A stretch of DNA of 64,000 bases, from the NCBI GenBank assembly GCA_036346225.1, contig JARFIW010001257.1, forward strand, positions 154,001 through 218,000, written 5' to 3'. Both the position numbers and the translations under genes were made by a program. Shown here piece by piece: positions 21,886 through 32,629 of this stretch (the stretch's first letter is position 1; the number at the start of each line of letters is the position of its first letter). The notes under the pieces are model-generated. The model searched no databases. It was not told where the DNA came from and saw only the letters and a list, made by a program, of their open reading frames with translations. Source of the DNA: Platerodrilus igneus. Lineage: Eukaryota > Arthropoda > Insecta > Coleoptera > Lycidae.

Positions 21886-22947
21886 CACATAAGGTCCCAA
21901 ATCTGAACCAAATAGTTTTCTTCGTCTAACCAATGCATCTTTCGAGATAAACCAATCTTGTTTGGTATCAATTATTATTAGAATTTTCTCAGCTACCCGA
22001 ATATCTAGCAATTTCTTAGATTGCATCATCCCCCAGGGAGCTACCCCAATTTTAAGATTTCTTACCTGTTGCGATTTCTGACCGTCCGCATACATTTTTT
22101 TATACATGCGATACATTAAATTAGTCTAAAATTTTACGCAGAATTCGAATCTGTAAACAGATTTAAAATCGGACCATCCCTTACAAAGTTACACTTTAAA
22201 GCTCTCAAACCTGTAAATTTTGCTGTTTGCTCCCACATCTGAACCAAATAGTTTTCTTCGTCTAACCAATGCCTCTTTCGAGATAAACCTATCTTGTTTG
22301 GTATCAATTAATATTAGAATTTTCTCAGCTACCCGAATCTTTAGCAATTTCTTAGATTGCATCATCCCCCAAAGAGCTACCCTCATTTTAAGATTTTTAT
22401 CAAAATCAATTTCTAATCACCTCTCCTTTTTAACATCTAGAATGCTTTAACCAACCACTTAGAGGTATTAACACAAAAGAACAGCTACCCGAATCTCTAG
22501 GAATTTTTTAGATAGCATTATCCCCCAGGGAGCTACCCCAATTTTAAGATTTTTTACCAAGATCGATTTCTGACCGTCCTTATAAATTTTTTTAGCTATG
22601 TGACACATCCTGCTAGTCTAGAATTTTACGCAGAATTCGAATCTGCAAACAGATTTGCAATAGGACCACCCCCTGCAAAGTTATACCCCTTTAAAGACTC
22701 TGAGCCTCTAAATTTTGCTCTTTGCTCCCAAATCTGAACCAAATAGTTTTCTTCGTCTAACCAATGCATCTTTCGAGATAACCCTATCTTGTTTGGTATC
22801 AATTAATATTAGATTTTTCTCAGCTACCCGAATCTCTAGGAATTTTTTATATAGCATCATCCCCCAGGGAGCTACACCATTTTTAAGATTTTCTGCATGC
22901 AGCGATTTTATGACCGTCCATATAAATTTTTTAACCATGTGACACAT
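21886..22947 (-). CDS. Repeated short reading frame in the left arm (three longer copies)
   Basis: Three minus-strand frames (ending near 21886, 22189 and 22708) share a core of about 55 residues: V(A)PWGMM, then LLDIRVAEKILIIIDTKQD, then ISKDALVRRRKLFGSDLG. Synonymous differences and few radical changes suggest past coding selection, though concerted evolution of the repeats could give the same picture. The peptide is basic at its C-terminus (RRRK). I do not recognise the family. The inverted copies are at 29088-29300, 29626-29847 and 29920-30150 on plus. Confidence 0.35.
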
Positions 22948-23762
22948 CTTGTTAGTCTAGAATTTTACGTAGAATCCGAATCTGCAAACAGATTTAAAAT
23001 CGGATCATCCCTTACAAAGTTACTCCTTTAAAGTCTCAAACCTCTTTAAATTGTTTTGCTCATCTATAACATATGCTTTAAACAACCATTTCCTTAGAAA
23101 TCTAAACCGCAAAGATTTTAGAAATGAGTTCTTTATAAGCCATAAGTGCTTAATATTTAAAATCATTTTTTCAAACAGTAATGTGCTGTTTTCACAATGT
23201 CGCAAAAACCCATGACTTTTAAAATTTTTCTGGTTTTAACATAATTACATGCACAATGCTAAATAGTTGGAAAATACGTAGACGAGGACAAACTAATTGC
23301 TTTACAATTATGTGACGTATAGTGAAAGTAGCCTTTCTTTTTTATTAATTAGCAGCTATATGATTTGAGAAATACAATAGATATGCCCAATGTCATCCAT
23401 TAGGAAATTCCCGTATAATTGCTGGTGTACACAATGTACTTTCTGTACTTTCTATTATTGTAAATTTTATACCAAGGTCTCTAACTCGAAAACTGATATA
23501 GATACCAAAATTTACAAGACAGTTATTACGACTACTCTTTGATCAGACAGGCCCAACCAAACCTGCTGGGAGTCGGAGCTACATCAATTCACATCGATTC
23601 ATCAACTTAATTGCACTGTTTCTCGGTTCAACCAGATATAGTACCACTGTAATGATAAACTTAGTCATAACATTCATTTTAAGTTTCAAATACAATTTAT
23701 TTAAAATTGGTTGTTGCGTATAACTTTTGTGATATTGCAATAATATTAAACTATTTCTTTAT

Positions 23763-24392
23763 TTGCATAATCAGATCTATGTCTGGTTGTGGGTGCATTG
23801 TGTTCTGCGTGTTTGCGTAGCTCATCCAATTAATAGTCAGACGTCATCGACAAAACAATGCAAGGCTAATGATCATGTAACCCAAGATTTTGCGGGCATA
23901 TTTAGCAAGATGGAGATGTGTAATTATTTAACTACAAAGCATAACTTTTGCTATAAGGGAGAATACGAAGAAAAGTGTAATATTATAGTTGACAACGATA
24001 AAACTGCGGGGATTGATTTTTTGACATGGCTAACAACCAATGCAAGAATTAAGATATACAACAAATTTGTGTGTAAGATAACAAGTCCTGGTGTTAATAA
24101 ACAACTTGGCAATCATATACTAGATTTTTTACGTTGTCCAGATGTACGTTTAAGGGAAACATTTGCGTCTACTTTGGCCAAAGAACATGGTATTACGCGA
24201 TTGGAAGCGACAATATACAACTATGCAATTGGAAGCTATGTCAGTGCGGAACGGGTGTATAAACCCTTAAAAGACTGTTTAACCTTATTGGAAGATAGTA
24301 AGTTATACTTCCTAAAGGTGCCAATGTACTCGGTACCACTTGCCAAAATGTGGACTAAGCTATCGGACAAGCTACAAAATAGCTGCTGTTGA
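23763..24392 (+). CDS. Uncharacterised ORF 1 of palindromic element
   Basis: 209 codons, ending at TGA directly before the next ORF in the same frame. The likely true start is later, around KMEMCNYL (residue about 50). The central region contains IKIYNKF and, about 50 residues on, GITRLEATIYNY. A Lys-x-Tyr-x-Lys stretch followed by Arg-x-Glu is seen in several replication-initiator families; this is only a weak hint. Cys-rich phrases (CNYLTTKHNFCYKGEYEEKC) precede it. There are no membrane segments beyond the hydrophobic first 20 residues, which may be non-coding. The function is unknown. Confidence 0.55.
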   Translation: MHNQIYVWLWVHCVLRVCVAHPINSQTSSTKQCKANDHVTQDFAGIFSKMEMCNYLTTKHNFCYKGEYEEKCNIIVDNDKTAGIDFLTWLTTNARIKIYNKFVCKITSPGVNKQLGNHILDFLRCPDVRLRETFASTLAKEHGITRLEATIYNYAIGSYVSAERVYKPLKDCLTLLEDSKLYFLKVPMYSVPLAKMWTKLSDKLQNSCC

Positions 24393-25679
24393 GTGTATAA
24401 TAACCTGCTACAGTACGTGTATTGGGGGAATGGCAATACAAAGAAATTGACGGGCTTGCAAATTAAGTTGTCCGAAAAACCAGAGGAAAGGGAAAAATTG
24501 ATAAAGTATGTGCTTTTGGCTTTTAGTTTTAACTATTTACCTATAAATTATTTGGAGATAGTAGAGGAGGAAGACAGCCAAGATAAAATAAAAATCTTAC
24601 ACAAGTGCTACATTAAAGCAGGTAGTACATATTTTACACAATCTGCAACACCATATTCTACAATTCCAAAAGAAATAGTCATTTCGGAATTGGGATTGAT
24701 AAATACACCTAACATTCGCCCAGAGGTTGTACGACAACGCGCAAATATTGGTAGTAAACTTTATCCGTTTACGCTAAAGAAAATTGCCCCATTATGCATA
24801 CCATACGCTGTAAGTAGAAGAAAAAGACAACTGGAATTAGAGGAAATGGATGCAAAAAGGCGAAAATTGGACTACATGGAAAACACTGCGACAATACGCG
24901 AACAATACAAAGATGTGATAGACAAAAAACATCTTATTAGAGAAAATGAGGAAGAATTAAAAGATTATTTTATATGCCGATGGAGTGACTTAAATACATC
25001 CGGGTTCTACAAGCTGTATGCATTTGCGGTTAGTAAGAAAGACTCTTTTAATTATGTAGGCGTTCTTGCGGCAAAGGATGGTACTAAATCCGTATACTTT
25101 TTAAAAAGTTATTCTAAAAACGTATTTATCAAAATGGCAGATAACAAAGACGAACTAAGGAATGCGGGTTTCGTAACCTTGGCGTACACCACACGTAAAG
25201 GGGTTCCGCTAAACATTGTATATTTGCCTAGTAAAGAACCTTTCGGATCATATAAAACCGAGGGTCTTACAACCTGTAACAACCATATATTCCCAAAAGT
25301 GGTGGACATGCAACTACGCAACGGTGTGTGGGAGAATAAGGATTTCCTCCAATATCGACAAGAAGAAGTCGATCAAGCTAACAAGATACGTATGCAGGAT
25401 ATAGTGGGAAAGCTGCGATTAAAAGATTGTCACAAGCTGCAAGAATTACACGAAGGAATGGATCTGGTTGTCGGTGGAATCAAAGACTTTAAATATAGAG
25501 GCAAACTTCGGTACATTTTACAATTCGAAAACCTAAACGGTCTCTATGTATCAAACTATTGGCTAGAAAAGGAGATAGAAGACTTGGGTGTCGATTTAAA
25601 TTTTAAGCTGCGAATAAAATTAGATAAAATTAAACCCACTCCAAACAAACATAAAGAAAGGACTGTCTTCTGTGTATAA
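24393..25679 (+). CDS. Uncharacterised ORF 2 of palindromic element
   Basis: 428 codons in the same frame as ORF 1 and separated from it only by TGA, so the two may be one interrupted gene. Residues about 145-185 are a highly charged helix with a nuclear-signal-like SRRKRQLELEEMDAKRRK. A beta-rich middle follows (FYKLYAFAVSKK, NYVGVLAAKDG), then a C-terminal region with EGMDLVVGGIKDFKYRGKLR and LYVSNYWLEKEIEDL that could be a small OB-like domain. The frame is long and intact while the rest of the element is decayed, so it is either young or was under selection. No family was recognised. Confidence 0.6.
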   Translation: MYNNLLQYVYWGNGNTKKLTGLQIKLSEKPEEREKLIKYVLLAFSFNYLPINYLEIVEEEDSQDKIKILHKCYIKAGSTYFTQSATPYSTIPKEIVISELGLINTPNIRPEVVRQRANIGSKLYPFTLKKIAPLCIPYAVSRRKRQLELEEMDAKRRKLDYMENTATIREQYKDVIDKKHLIRENEEELKDYFICRWSDLNTSGFYKLYAFAVSKKDSFNYVGVLAAKDGTKSVYFLKSYSKNVFIKMADNKDELRNAGFVTLAYTTRKGVPLNIVYLPSKEPFGSYKTEGLTTCNNHIFPKVVDMQLRNGVWENKDFLQYRQEEVDQANKIRMQDIVGKLRLKDCHKLQELHEGMDLVVGGIKDFKYRGKLRYILQFENLNGLYVSNYWLEKEIEDLGVDLNFKLRIKLDKIKPTPNKHKERTVFCV

Positions 25680-25843
25680 CTTTGTATTAAAATTAAGTTT
25701 AAATGACTCCATACTTGGTATTAAATATTTTTTAATTTGTTATGTATAATGTCAGAATAAACATTTTATAATAGTATATAACATTGTTCTTTATTTATAA
25801 AAGGTTGTGACGTTACCCCGAAATAGCAGTCGCACAGAGAGGG

Positions 25844-25940
25844 GTGCGCATGGGCAGGGCTGCGCACGCGCAGGGGTGCGCATGGGCAGGGGTGTGCATG
25901 CGCAGGGGTGCTCATGGGCTGGGATGTGTCTGGGCGTACA
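25844..25940. repeat. GC-rich minisatellite
   Basis: Five to six units of about 16 bp (GGGGTGCGCATGGGCA type), about 165 bp downstream of ORF 2. It is far more GC-rich than its surroundings. Short ORFs across it are compositional artefacts. Confidence 0.85.
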
Positions 25941-26297
25941 CGAGGGAAGCGGATGTTAACAGTCACCAAGCATCCAATTCTTTATTTGGTGTGGAGTACT
26001 TGCCGGTGTATGTATCCGGAGTAAAAACACGATTTGTACACGCAGATAATTAATAAAATTAGTTTATCGAGCGAAGATGACTAGCGTAACGTCATCCTGG
26101 AAGCATATCAATCTACGCATGGGTAGTATAAAGATATAAATCTAAGATAGTTGTATAGATCTTGTAAATCTATTGTGTATATTAGTTTTTAAATTCCATA
26201 ATTTTTAAGTTCTTCGCCCACCTTCCAAATTTTTCCTGCTTCTATCTCGGTTGACAGAGTATACGTGTTACCTCCACGTGGTGTTCGCGGGACACAT

Positions 26298-26530
26298 CGG
26301 TTTTAGATTTCTAGGGAAATGGTTGGTTTAAAGCATATGTCTTGGGTAGCGAAAAAAGGTTCTAAAGATGTAGCTAAATAAAGATGGGTAAAAATTAGTC
26401 TTTAAAAGGCGTGACTTTGTAAAGGGTGGTTCTATTTAAAATCTATTTATAGATTTGGGGTCCCTAGAAAAATCTAATATTAGTTGATACCAAAAATAGA
26501 TTTATTATTTATCTTAAAAGAGTGACTACC
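26298..26530. repeat. Degraded extra copy of an arm unit
   Basis: Starts with TTTAGATTTCTAGGGAAATGG and continues through TTTGTAAAGGGTGGTTCTAT to AATATTAGTTGATACCA. This is the order seen in the arms near 28930-29240, heavily diverged. Confidence 0.6.
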
Positions 26531-26536
26531 CCGCGG

Positions 26537-26712
26537 ATAATAAACACAATATAACACTTGTCGACAAAAAAGTTGTAGGAAAATTTAAAGACGAATTTAA
26601 TGGAGGTCCAGTATTAGAATTTGGTGGTAGTAGGGCTAAGTCCTACTGTATTGTAAGCGAGAAAGATGCAATTAAAAAGATTAAAGGGGTCTCACGAAGT
26701 GTAGTTAAGTAA
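26537..26712 (+). pseudogene. Fragment resembling the C-terminal region of family B DNA polymerase (Polinton/adintovirus type)
   Basis: A 58-codon open stretch ends in TAA. Visible phrases are GKFKDEFNGGPVLEF, SRAKSYCIV and IKKIKGVSRSVVK. This succession, a GKxKDE turn, an EF-x-G...K-x-Y stretch and a KxKGV turn, is characteristic of the distal part of protein-primed PolB proteins encoded by Polintons and related viruses. No polymerase motif (DTDS or similar) is present in the window, so this is a relic. The assignment is from pattern memory and would need a profile search. Confidence 0.45.
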
Positions 26713-26815
26713 AACCGAGGGTGCTACAACCTATAACGAGCATATACCCCCAAAAGGGATGGGCATGCGACTACGCAACAGTGCATGGGAGAATAAGAAT
26801 TCTTTCCAATAAGAA
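26710..26815 (+). repeat. Decayed duplicate of part of ORF 2
   Basis: Matches about 25252-25358 (AAAACCGAGGGT...TACAACCT, then CTACGCAAC, GGGAGAATAAG) with about 15 percent substitutions and small indels. Confidence 0.8.
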
Positions 26816-27080
26816 ATTAAAGTTTCTATGTACGTAGCACCAGTCATTGGGAAATGGTAGAAATGTTAAACCTATAAAGACGATTAGTAATTGTGGTTTA
26901 GAAAAATAATAGTTTTCTTGGACTAAATAAAATAGCTTAGAGTGATTAATGTATATGGTTACATATTCTCGTACATATCCACAAACATCTGCTTGCGTCC
27001 GCATACGGGCATGGCGATACCTGTAGTTTTTGTTTAACAAATAATAGGAAAGATACGTTAGGTGTTAGTGTGGAAGCCCA

Positions 27081-27296
27081 TTGTCGTTTGAAAAATGTTT
27101 GGAAATTATCAGAACGAGAGCGGATCGAAGTATAATGGCTGATTGGCTGAGTTTTTTCTACCTTTTACGAGGGAATCGGAAGTTGACGGACATCGAGCAT
27201 CTAATTCTGTATTTGGGCGATATTGAGTACTTTTCGGTTCTAGAAATTATTACGTGCTACCAACCGCTATGCGGAAGATTTGGTTCTAGGAAATGA
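27081..27296 (+). CDS. Small ORF, uncharacterised
   Basis: 71 codons (start alternative) with SFEKCLEIIRTRADR and MADWLSFFYLLRGNRKLTD. It is balanced in composition and in the same orientation as ORFs 1 and 2. It could be a truncated small protein of the palindromic element. No family recognised. Confidence 0.25.
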   Translation: MSFEKCLEIIRTRADRSIMADWLSFFYLLRGNRKLTDIEHLILYLGDIEYFSVLEIITCYQPLCGRFGSRK

Positions 27297-27539
27297 GAAA
27301 CCTACGAAAGCATAGAATACTCGGTATTAATGCTGATTGGTTTAGTGACCGCGTCTGTGCACTCTTAGAGTGGCTTCGACAATCTTCGATTGTTTCCAAA
27401 GAAAATATTCAAACCTACCATTTTCAAAAATATTACGTAGAAGTTATTTAAAATTAAATTGCTTTATTAGTAAGTATTCTGTAGACAACAAGTTTGGTAT
27501 TCCCTTAGTAAAGGTTTAAAATGTTTTTTTAAGTTATTG

Positions 27540-27720
27540 TTTATAGTAGCACTGCATCTTCTACTGCACGGCTTGCAACCAATTTGTGTGCGTGTGCTAT
27601 AACCCTTTTGGATTTTTAATATGTGCGCGATGCGATTGCCGACCTGTATAACATGGAAGACGTTTTCGATGACTCTACTAACTGCATTCGCATGGTGCTA
27701 AATGTACTGGACGAGTAGCA
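27540..27720 (+). pseudogene. Cys-rich fragments
   Basis: Two overlapping frames: one reads CIFYCTACNQFVCVCYN...CARCDC (zinc-ribbon-like spacing), the other MEDVFDDSTNCIRMVLNVLD. Both end quickly. They are probably remnants of coding sequence in the scrambled half. Confidence 0.2.
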
Positions 27721-27898
27721 AGGATTGGTAAAAGAGGACGTCATTTAGTTTCCCACTGAATCCTCAACTTCCTTCGGCTGTCTTCCGAAACCTTCGGTTT
27801 GCACTCTATAGGAAGCATAAAGCAGCTACGCAAGAGTAAACTTTTTAGTTATAAGTTAGTTTGCTTAAAAGTTTAACCAAAGTCTTATACTGCGGATT

Positions 27899-28138
27899 TT
27901 GTTTTGTACTAAAATGGTACCTGCAAACGTTTTAAATGCAACTCTTGCAGTGTTTCCTATACCTGGAAAAACCGCTACTGGCGATGATAGTGTAGAAATG
28001 GTTAGTATAGCGTTTAACAACCGTATGACTAGCTACCGCATAAAAAACACCAGTGTCGACGATGGAGTATTCGAACCGAGGAAAAGGTATGCTGTAAATC
28101 TATTGTATATATTAGTTTTAAGATCCCGTAATTTTTAA
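27899..28138 (+). CDS. Small ORF, uncharacterised
   Basis: 79 codons; the best part is VPANVLNATLAVFPIPGKTA followed by MVSIAFNNRMTSYRIKNTSV. After residue about 62 it runs into a duplicated non-coding segment (28090-28152 copies 26167-26225), so the original C-terminus is lost. Family unknown. Confidence 0.3.
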   Translation: MFCTKMVPANVLNATLAVFPIPGKTATGDDSVEMVSIAFNNRMTSYRIKNTSVDDGVFEPRKRYAVNLLYILVLRSRNF

Positions 28139-28160
28139 GTTTTTCGCCCACCTTACATGT

Positions 28161-28338
28161 AAATTATTTGGAGATAGTAGAGGAGGAAGACAGCCAAGAT
28201 AAAATAAAAATCTTACACAAGTGCTGCATTAAAAGCAGGTAACATGTTTTACACAATCTGTAACACTATATTCTACAATTCCAAAAGAAATAGTCATTTT
28301 GGAATTGGGGGGTTGATAGATAAGCCTAACATTCGTCT
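28161..28338 (+). repeat. Decayed duplicate of the start of ORF 2
   Basis: Copies 24545-24722 (AAATTATTTGGAGATAGTAG onward) with indels that break the frame. Confidence 0.85.
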
Positions 28339-28591
28339 AGCTAAAAGCCTATCTTTAAAATTTGAAAAAAATATATATATAAAACAGCGCATTACTTTGG
28401 AAAAACTTTTCACAAAAAATCACTGCACAAAAACGATTGTTTAAAATATCGATGTACTTTTACACGCCAAAGAAACGTACGGAAGGAATAGGTTTTTACT
28501 AATCAGATCGCGTTTTTATGCGGTTTGAAAACCGTTAATCGATCCGTATTACAAAATGAAGTTTGCATTTCTCCTAGTCGAGGTCGTAATA

Positions 28592-30411
28592 GAAAGTACA
28601 TTGTGTACACCAGCAATTATACGGGAATTTCCTAATGGATGACATTGAGCATATCTATTGTATTTTTCAAATCATATAGCTGCTAATTAATAAAAAAGAA
28701 AGGCTACTTTCACTATACGTCACATAATTGTAAAGCAATTAGTTTGTCCTCGTCTACGTATTTTCCAACTATTTAGCATTGTGCATGTAATTATGTTAAA
28801 ACCAGAAAAATTTTAAAAGTCATGGGTTTTTGCGACATTGTGAAAACAGCACATTACTGTTTGAAAAAATGATTTTAAATATTAAGCACTTATGGCTTAT
28901 AAAGAACTCATTTCTAAAATCTTTGCGGTTTAGATTTCTAGGGAAATGGTTGTTTAAAGCATATGTTATAGATGAGCAAAACAATTTAAAGAGGTTTGAG
29001 ACTTTAAAGGAGTAACTTTGTAAGGGATGATCCGATTTTAAATCTGTTTGCAGATTCGGATTCTACGTAAAATTCTAGACTAACAAGATGTGTCACATGG
29101 TTAAAAAATTTATATGGACGGTCATAAAATCGCTGCATGCAGAAAATCTTAAAAATGGGGTAGCTCCCTGGGGAATGATGCTATATAAAAAATTCTTAGA
29201 GATTCGGGTAGCTGAGAAAAATCTAATATTAATTGATACCAAACAAAATAGGGTTATCTCGAAAGATGCATTGGTTAGACGAAGAAAACTATTTGATTAA
29301 GATTTGGGAGCAAAGAGCAAAATTTAGAGGCTCAGAGTCTTTAAAGGGGTATAACTTTGCAGAGGGTGGTCCTATTGCAAATCTGTTTGCAGATTCGAAT
29401 TCTGCGTAAAATTCTAGACTAGCAGGATGTGTCACATAGCTAAAAAAATTTATAAGGACGGTCAGAAATCGATCTTGGTAAAAAATCTTAAAATTGGGGT
29501 AGCTCCCTGGGGGATAATGCTATCTAAAAAATTCCTAGAGATTCGGGTAGCTGTTCTTTTGTGTTAATACCTCTAAGTGGTTGGTTAAAGCATTCTAGAT
29601 GTTAAAAAGGAGAGGTGATTAGAAATTGATCTTGATAAAAAATCTTAAAATGAGGGTAGCTTTTTGGGGGATGATGCAATCTAAGAAATTGCTAGAGATT
29701 CGGGTAGCTGAGAAAATTCTAATATTAATTGATACCAAACAAGATAGGTTTATCTCGAAAGATGCATTGGTTAGACGAAGAAAACTATTTGGTTCAGATG
29801 TGGGAGCAAAGAGCAAAATTTACAGGTTTGAGAGCTTTAAAGTGTAACTTTGTAAGGGATGGTCCGATTTTAAATCTGTTTACAGATTCGAATTCTGCGT
29901 AAAATTTTAGACTAATTTAATGTATCGCATGTATAAAAAAATGTATGCGGACGGTCAGAAATCGCAACAGGTAAGAAATCTTAAAATTGGGGTAGCTCCC
30001 TGGGGGATGATGCAATCTAAGAAATTGCTAGATATTCGGGTAGCTGAGAAAATTCTAATAATAATTGATATCAAACAAGATAGGTTTATCTCGAAAGATG
30101 CATTGGTTAGACGAAGAAAACTATTTGGTTCAGATTTGGGACCTTATGTGGATTCATCTCCGCATTTCCTCCTAGGAGTCCCTCCACCACATTTCCTCCT
30201 TATGGGGATTTATATCTCCGCATTTCCTCCTAGGAGTCCCTCCACCACATTTCCTCCTTATGGGGATTTACATCTCCGCATTTCCTCCTAGGAGTCCTTC
30301 CACCACATTTCCTCCTTATGGGGATTTACTTCTCCACATTTCCTCCTAGGAGTCCCTCCACCATATTTCCTCCTTATGGGGATTTACATGTAAATGTGGG
30401 AGGAAAATCAA
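28592..30411. repeat. Right inverted arm
   Basis: Reverse complement of 21569-23460. It begins GAAAGTACATTGTGTACACC and ends with the minisatellite and TTACATGTAAATGTGGGAGG. Confidence 0.9.
29088..30150 (+). CDS. Repeated short reading frame in the right arm
   Basis: Plus-strand counterparts of the frames in the left arm: 29088-29300, 29626-29847 and 29920-30150, each with APWGMM or AFWGMM, then IRVAEKILILIDTKQ, then ALVRRRKLF. One copy ends early at LFD. They are unlikely to be independent genes. Confidence 0.35.
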
Positions 30412-31480
30412 CAAGGAATAATGATCTTAAAAAGCCTACCCTAACAGAAGAAATTTTTATTAGGGATAGTTTGGTTAATAACTCAAATCTTAATGTTAAT
30501 GTTCATACAAAATCTGATCATACATCACCTGATTTTATGTTAAGATAAGACAGTGTATTATCTCAGTAGAAAGTTGGTTTAATTAACACTGCTTTCTCTT
30601 GTTTGGGAATAAAATCCGATGGGGAAGCCACTCGCAGAAATACATGTACAAATTACTAGAAATTATTACAAACCCAGCGATTTTGATGGGAAACCTACAA
30701 GTACGCGAATAATCTAATTTAATCCTCAGTTCTCACTTTGTTTTATCAGTGTTATAAGCGCTGGTAAGTTATTGTAATTTCGTCAAATCTGTCGGATTGA
30801 GTGTTCTTATATTAACAGTGCAGTATTTTAGTTTTACTTTTAGTCGGAGTACCAAAATAATCTTAATTTTCTACCTTGTTTTTTTACATATTTTAGTCGT
30901 CTGACAGTGCAAATAAAATTCTCGACGAAATAAAATTAGTTTCTTTCTTAATTAGTTTAGGTATTTATTGAGAATGTATATGGGTACATAACGTGTTTAC
31001 TTTTTAAAAAATAAAACTACAATTATTGAAACCTCAAGCCTCTATTACTATTATTAAACACATTTCACTCAAGTAATTAATAATTTACAAATCAAATTAA
31101 AGAAATCCCAGCAAAGTACCTTTAAACTGCATATTGACACAAGTACGAAAGATACCTAGAATAGCAACAAGTTAGTACAAAATACTAAGTTGATTACATA
31201 CAAGAGCTAACATATATAGATAACATTCGTGTAAAGTTAATTTCCTTCATTGCACTAAATTTAACTTCTTTTTTATCCAAAGTTGGTTGCTTATAGAAAC
31301 TGGTCTCTTATATTCAAATCATGAAATTTTCTTAAGTGGCCATACAAAGTTTTATTTTACGTAAATTCAGAACCACAATCTAGGCAAATATTCATTTTTT
31401 ACTTTTCCTATATAAATAAAGAGATAAACAATCAATTTAACATTAACACAGACCTCATCCAATTCATGTAAACAAAAAAA
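30412..31480 (+). other. Right part of the MULE, mostly non-coding
   Basis: The frame ending at 30548 (NDLKKPTLTEEIFIRDSL...) may be the last residues of the MULE protein. After it I see only AT-rich sequence up to the right terminal repeat (about 31470-31547). Confidence 0.35.
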
Positions 31481-32629
31481 ATTACGTAACCTCAATCTAT
31501 TTACAACTGTCATTACAGCTGCGTTATTTCTACCGCGAGACGCTCGTCTCAAGAAATTGTAGCTTCACTAATATACTATTTTGAAAAAGAATGTGATGAT
31601 AATAGGTCTGTTCTAACACTCACTTCTGTAAGAGATGTAAGTAGTTTCTGTATTTATGAGTTTGATTCCAATCGAATAATTTCAAATTTGATGAAATTAA
31701 GTTAACTAAACAGTTTCAGTAACAGTTGTTTTAGCGAGTCGCATCAGCATTAAATATTAGTATAGGCACTGTAAACAGCATTGGAACTAGATTCAATAAG
31801 GGTGAAGTGCTAACAGGCCCAAAAAAATACGTCCACGCAAGAAACCTGTCATTGGGTCTCCCTAATTTGCTGAATACTACCAGGAATTTGCATAACGGGG
31901 ATTATTAAGCCTTGCAGTGATCAGATTATCATAAAACTAACATTGAACGATGCGGTCAACTTGACCGCATCCAATAATAATACATGCAATAAAGAAAACT
32001 GTGTAGATTTTTATTTATTTAACATTATGCAAAATTTTAAGCAATTTACATTGACAAGCTGTTAAATTGCAACAACTGCGCATGTGCACAAGTTACAGAA
32101 ATCTACCACTGTGGTTACAAAAACTTCAACAAAGATGGCGCAAAGAGCAAAATCGAATAAATTTTCTACAGAATTAATCTATATATAACAAAATATATTT
32201 AGCAGTCTTCATTAATTTCATTATATGTTTTTATTTTAAATCTATGCTACGGAATTTGAATGAAAAATACATAATCATTTGTGACCCCTTTGATTGTTTA
32301 ATGTACCTTTCTAAATATATCATTAAAGAAACAAGGTTTAATATAATTTGTAAAGAAAATATATTCAGTTTACCAAATTGTCATTTAATAGATATTGTGT
32401 GTGCATAGAAATTGAATCTGAATCTCAATAAATAATCAAAACACTTTTATCTGCATAATGTAAAAAGTTGCATCGAGATATGCAACTCAAGTCAAGTGCA
32501 ACAGCCAAACTATTTTATTATTGGCCGTGTAGAGTTTGACTTTGTAAAATCGATACACTATAACCCAATTTTGGGTATAAGTTATTTTTAAACAATAAAA
32601 TCGATTGTAAATATTAATAAAGCGGTAAA

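Larger units (their letters stand above)
21569..23460. repeat. Left inverted arm
   Basis: Made of five 58-bp minisatellite units (21591-21880), then four related units of 250-340 bp (starting about 21895, 22232, 22482 and 22729), each beginning with or containing CAAATCTGAACCAAATAG. The terminal part (23040-23460) pairs with 28592-29010. It encodes minus-strand repeat peptides. Confidence 0.9.
21569..30411. mobile_element. Palindromic 8.8-kb element with long inverted arms (unclassified; Polinton/adintovirus-like possible)
   Basis: Arms of about 1.85 kb (21569-23460 and 28592-30411) are inverted copies with high identity. They enclose about 5.1 kb carrying two large adjacent ORFs (23763-25679) and a scrambled, decayed half. 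It sits in the MULE where the transposase homology stops. Long terminal inverted repeats plus a PolB-like fragment at 26537-26712 fit a self-synthesising (Polinton/Maverick) or adintovirus-like DNA, but no integrase, ATPase or capsid gene is recognisable. I could not define a target duplication, so exact ends are uncertain. Confidence 0.7.
20002..31547 (+). mobile_element. Mutator-like element (MULE) with large internal insertion
   Basis: Terminal inverted repeats of about 80 bp begin ACGAGCGTCTCGCGGTAG (20002 and complement ending 31547). An 8-bp target duplication CTCAAGAA flanks the element (19994-20001 and 31548-31555). MULE superfamily membership is set by the encoded transposase, and 8-9-bp duplications are usual for it. 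The element interrupts codons 3-5 of the Tc1-like transposase; deleting it with one target copy restores that frame exactly. Confidence 0.92.
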
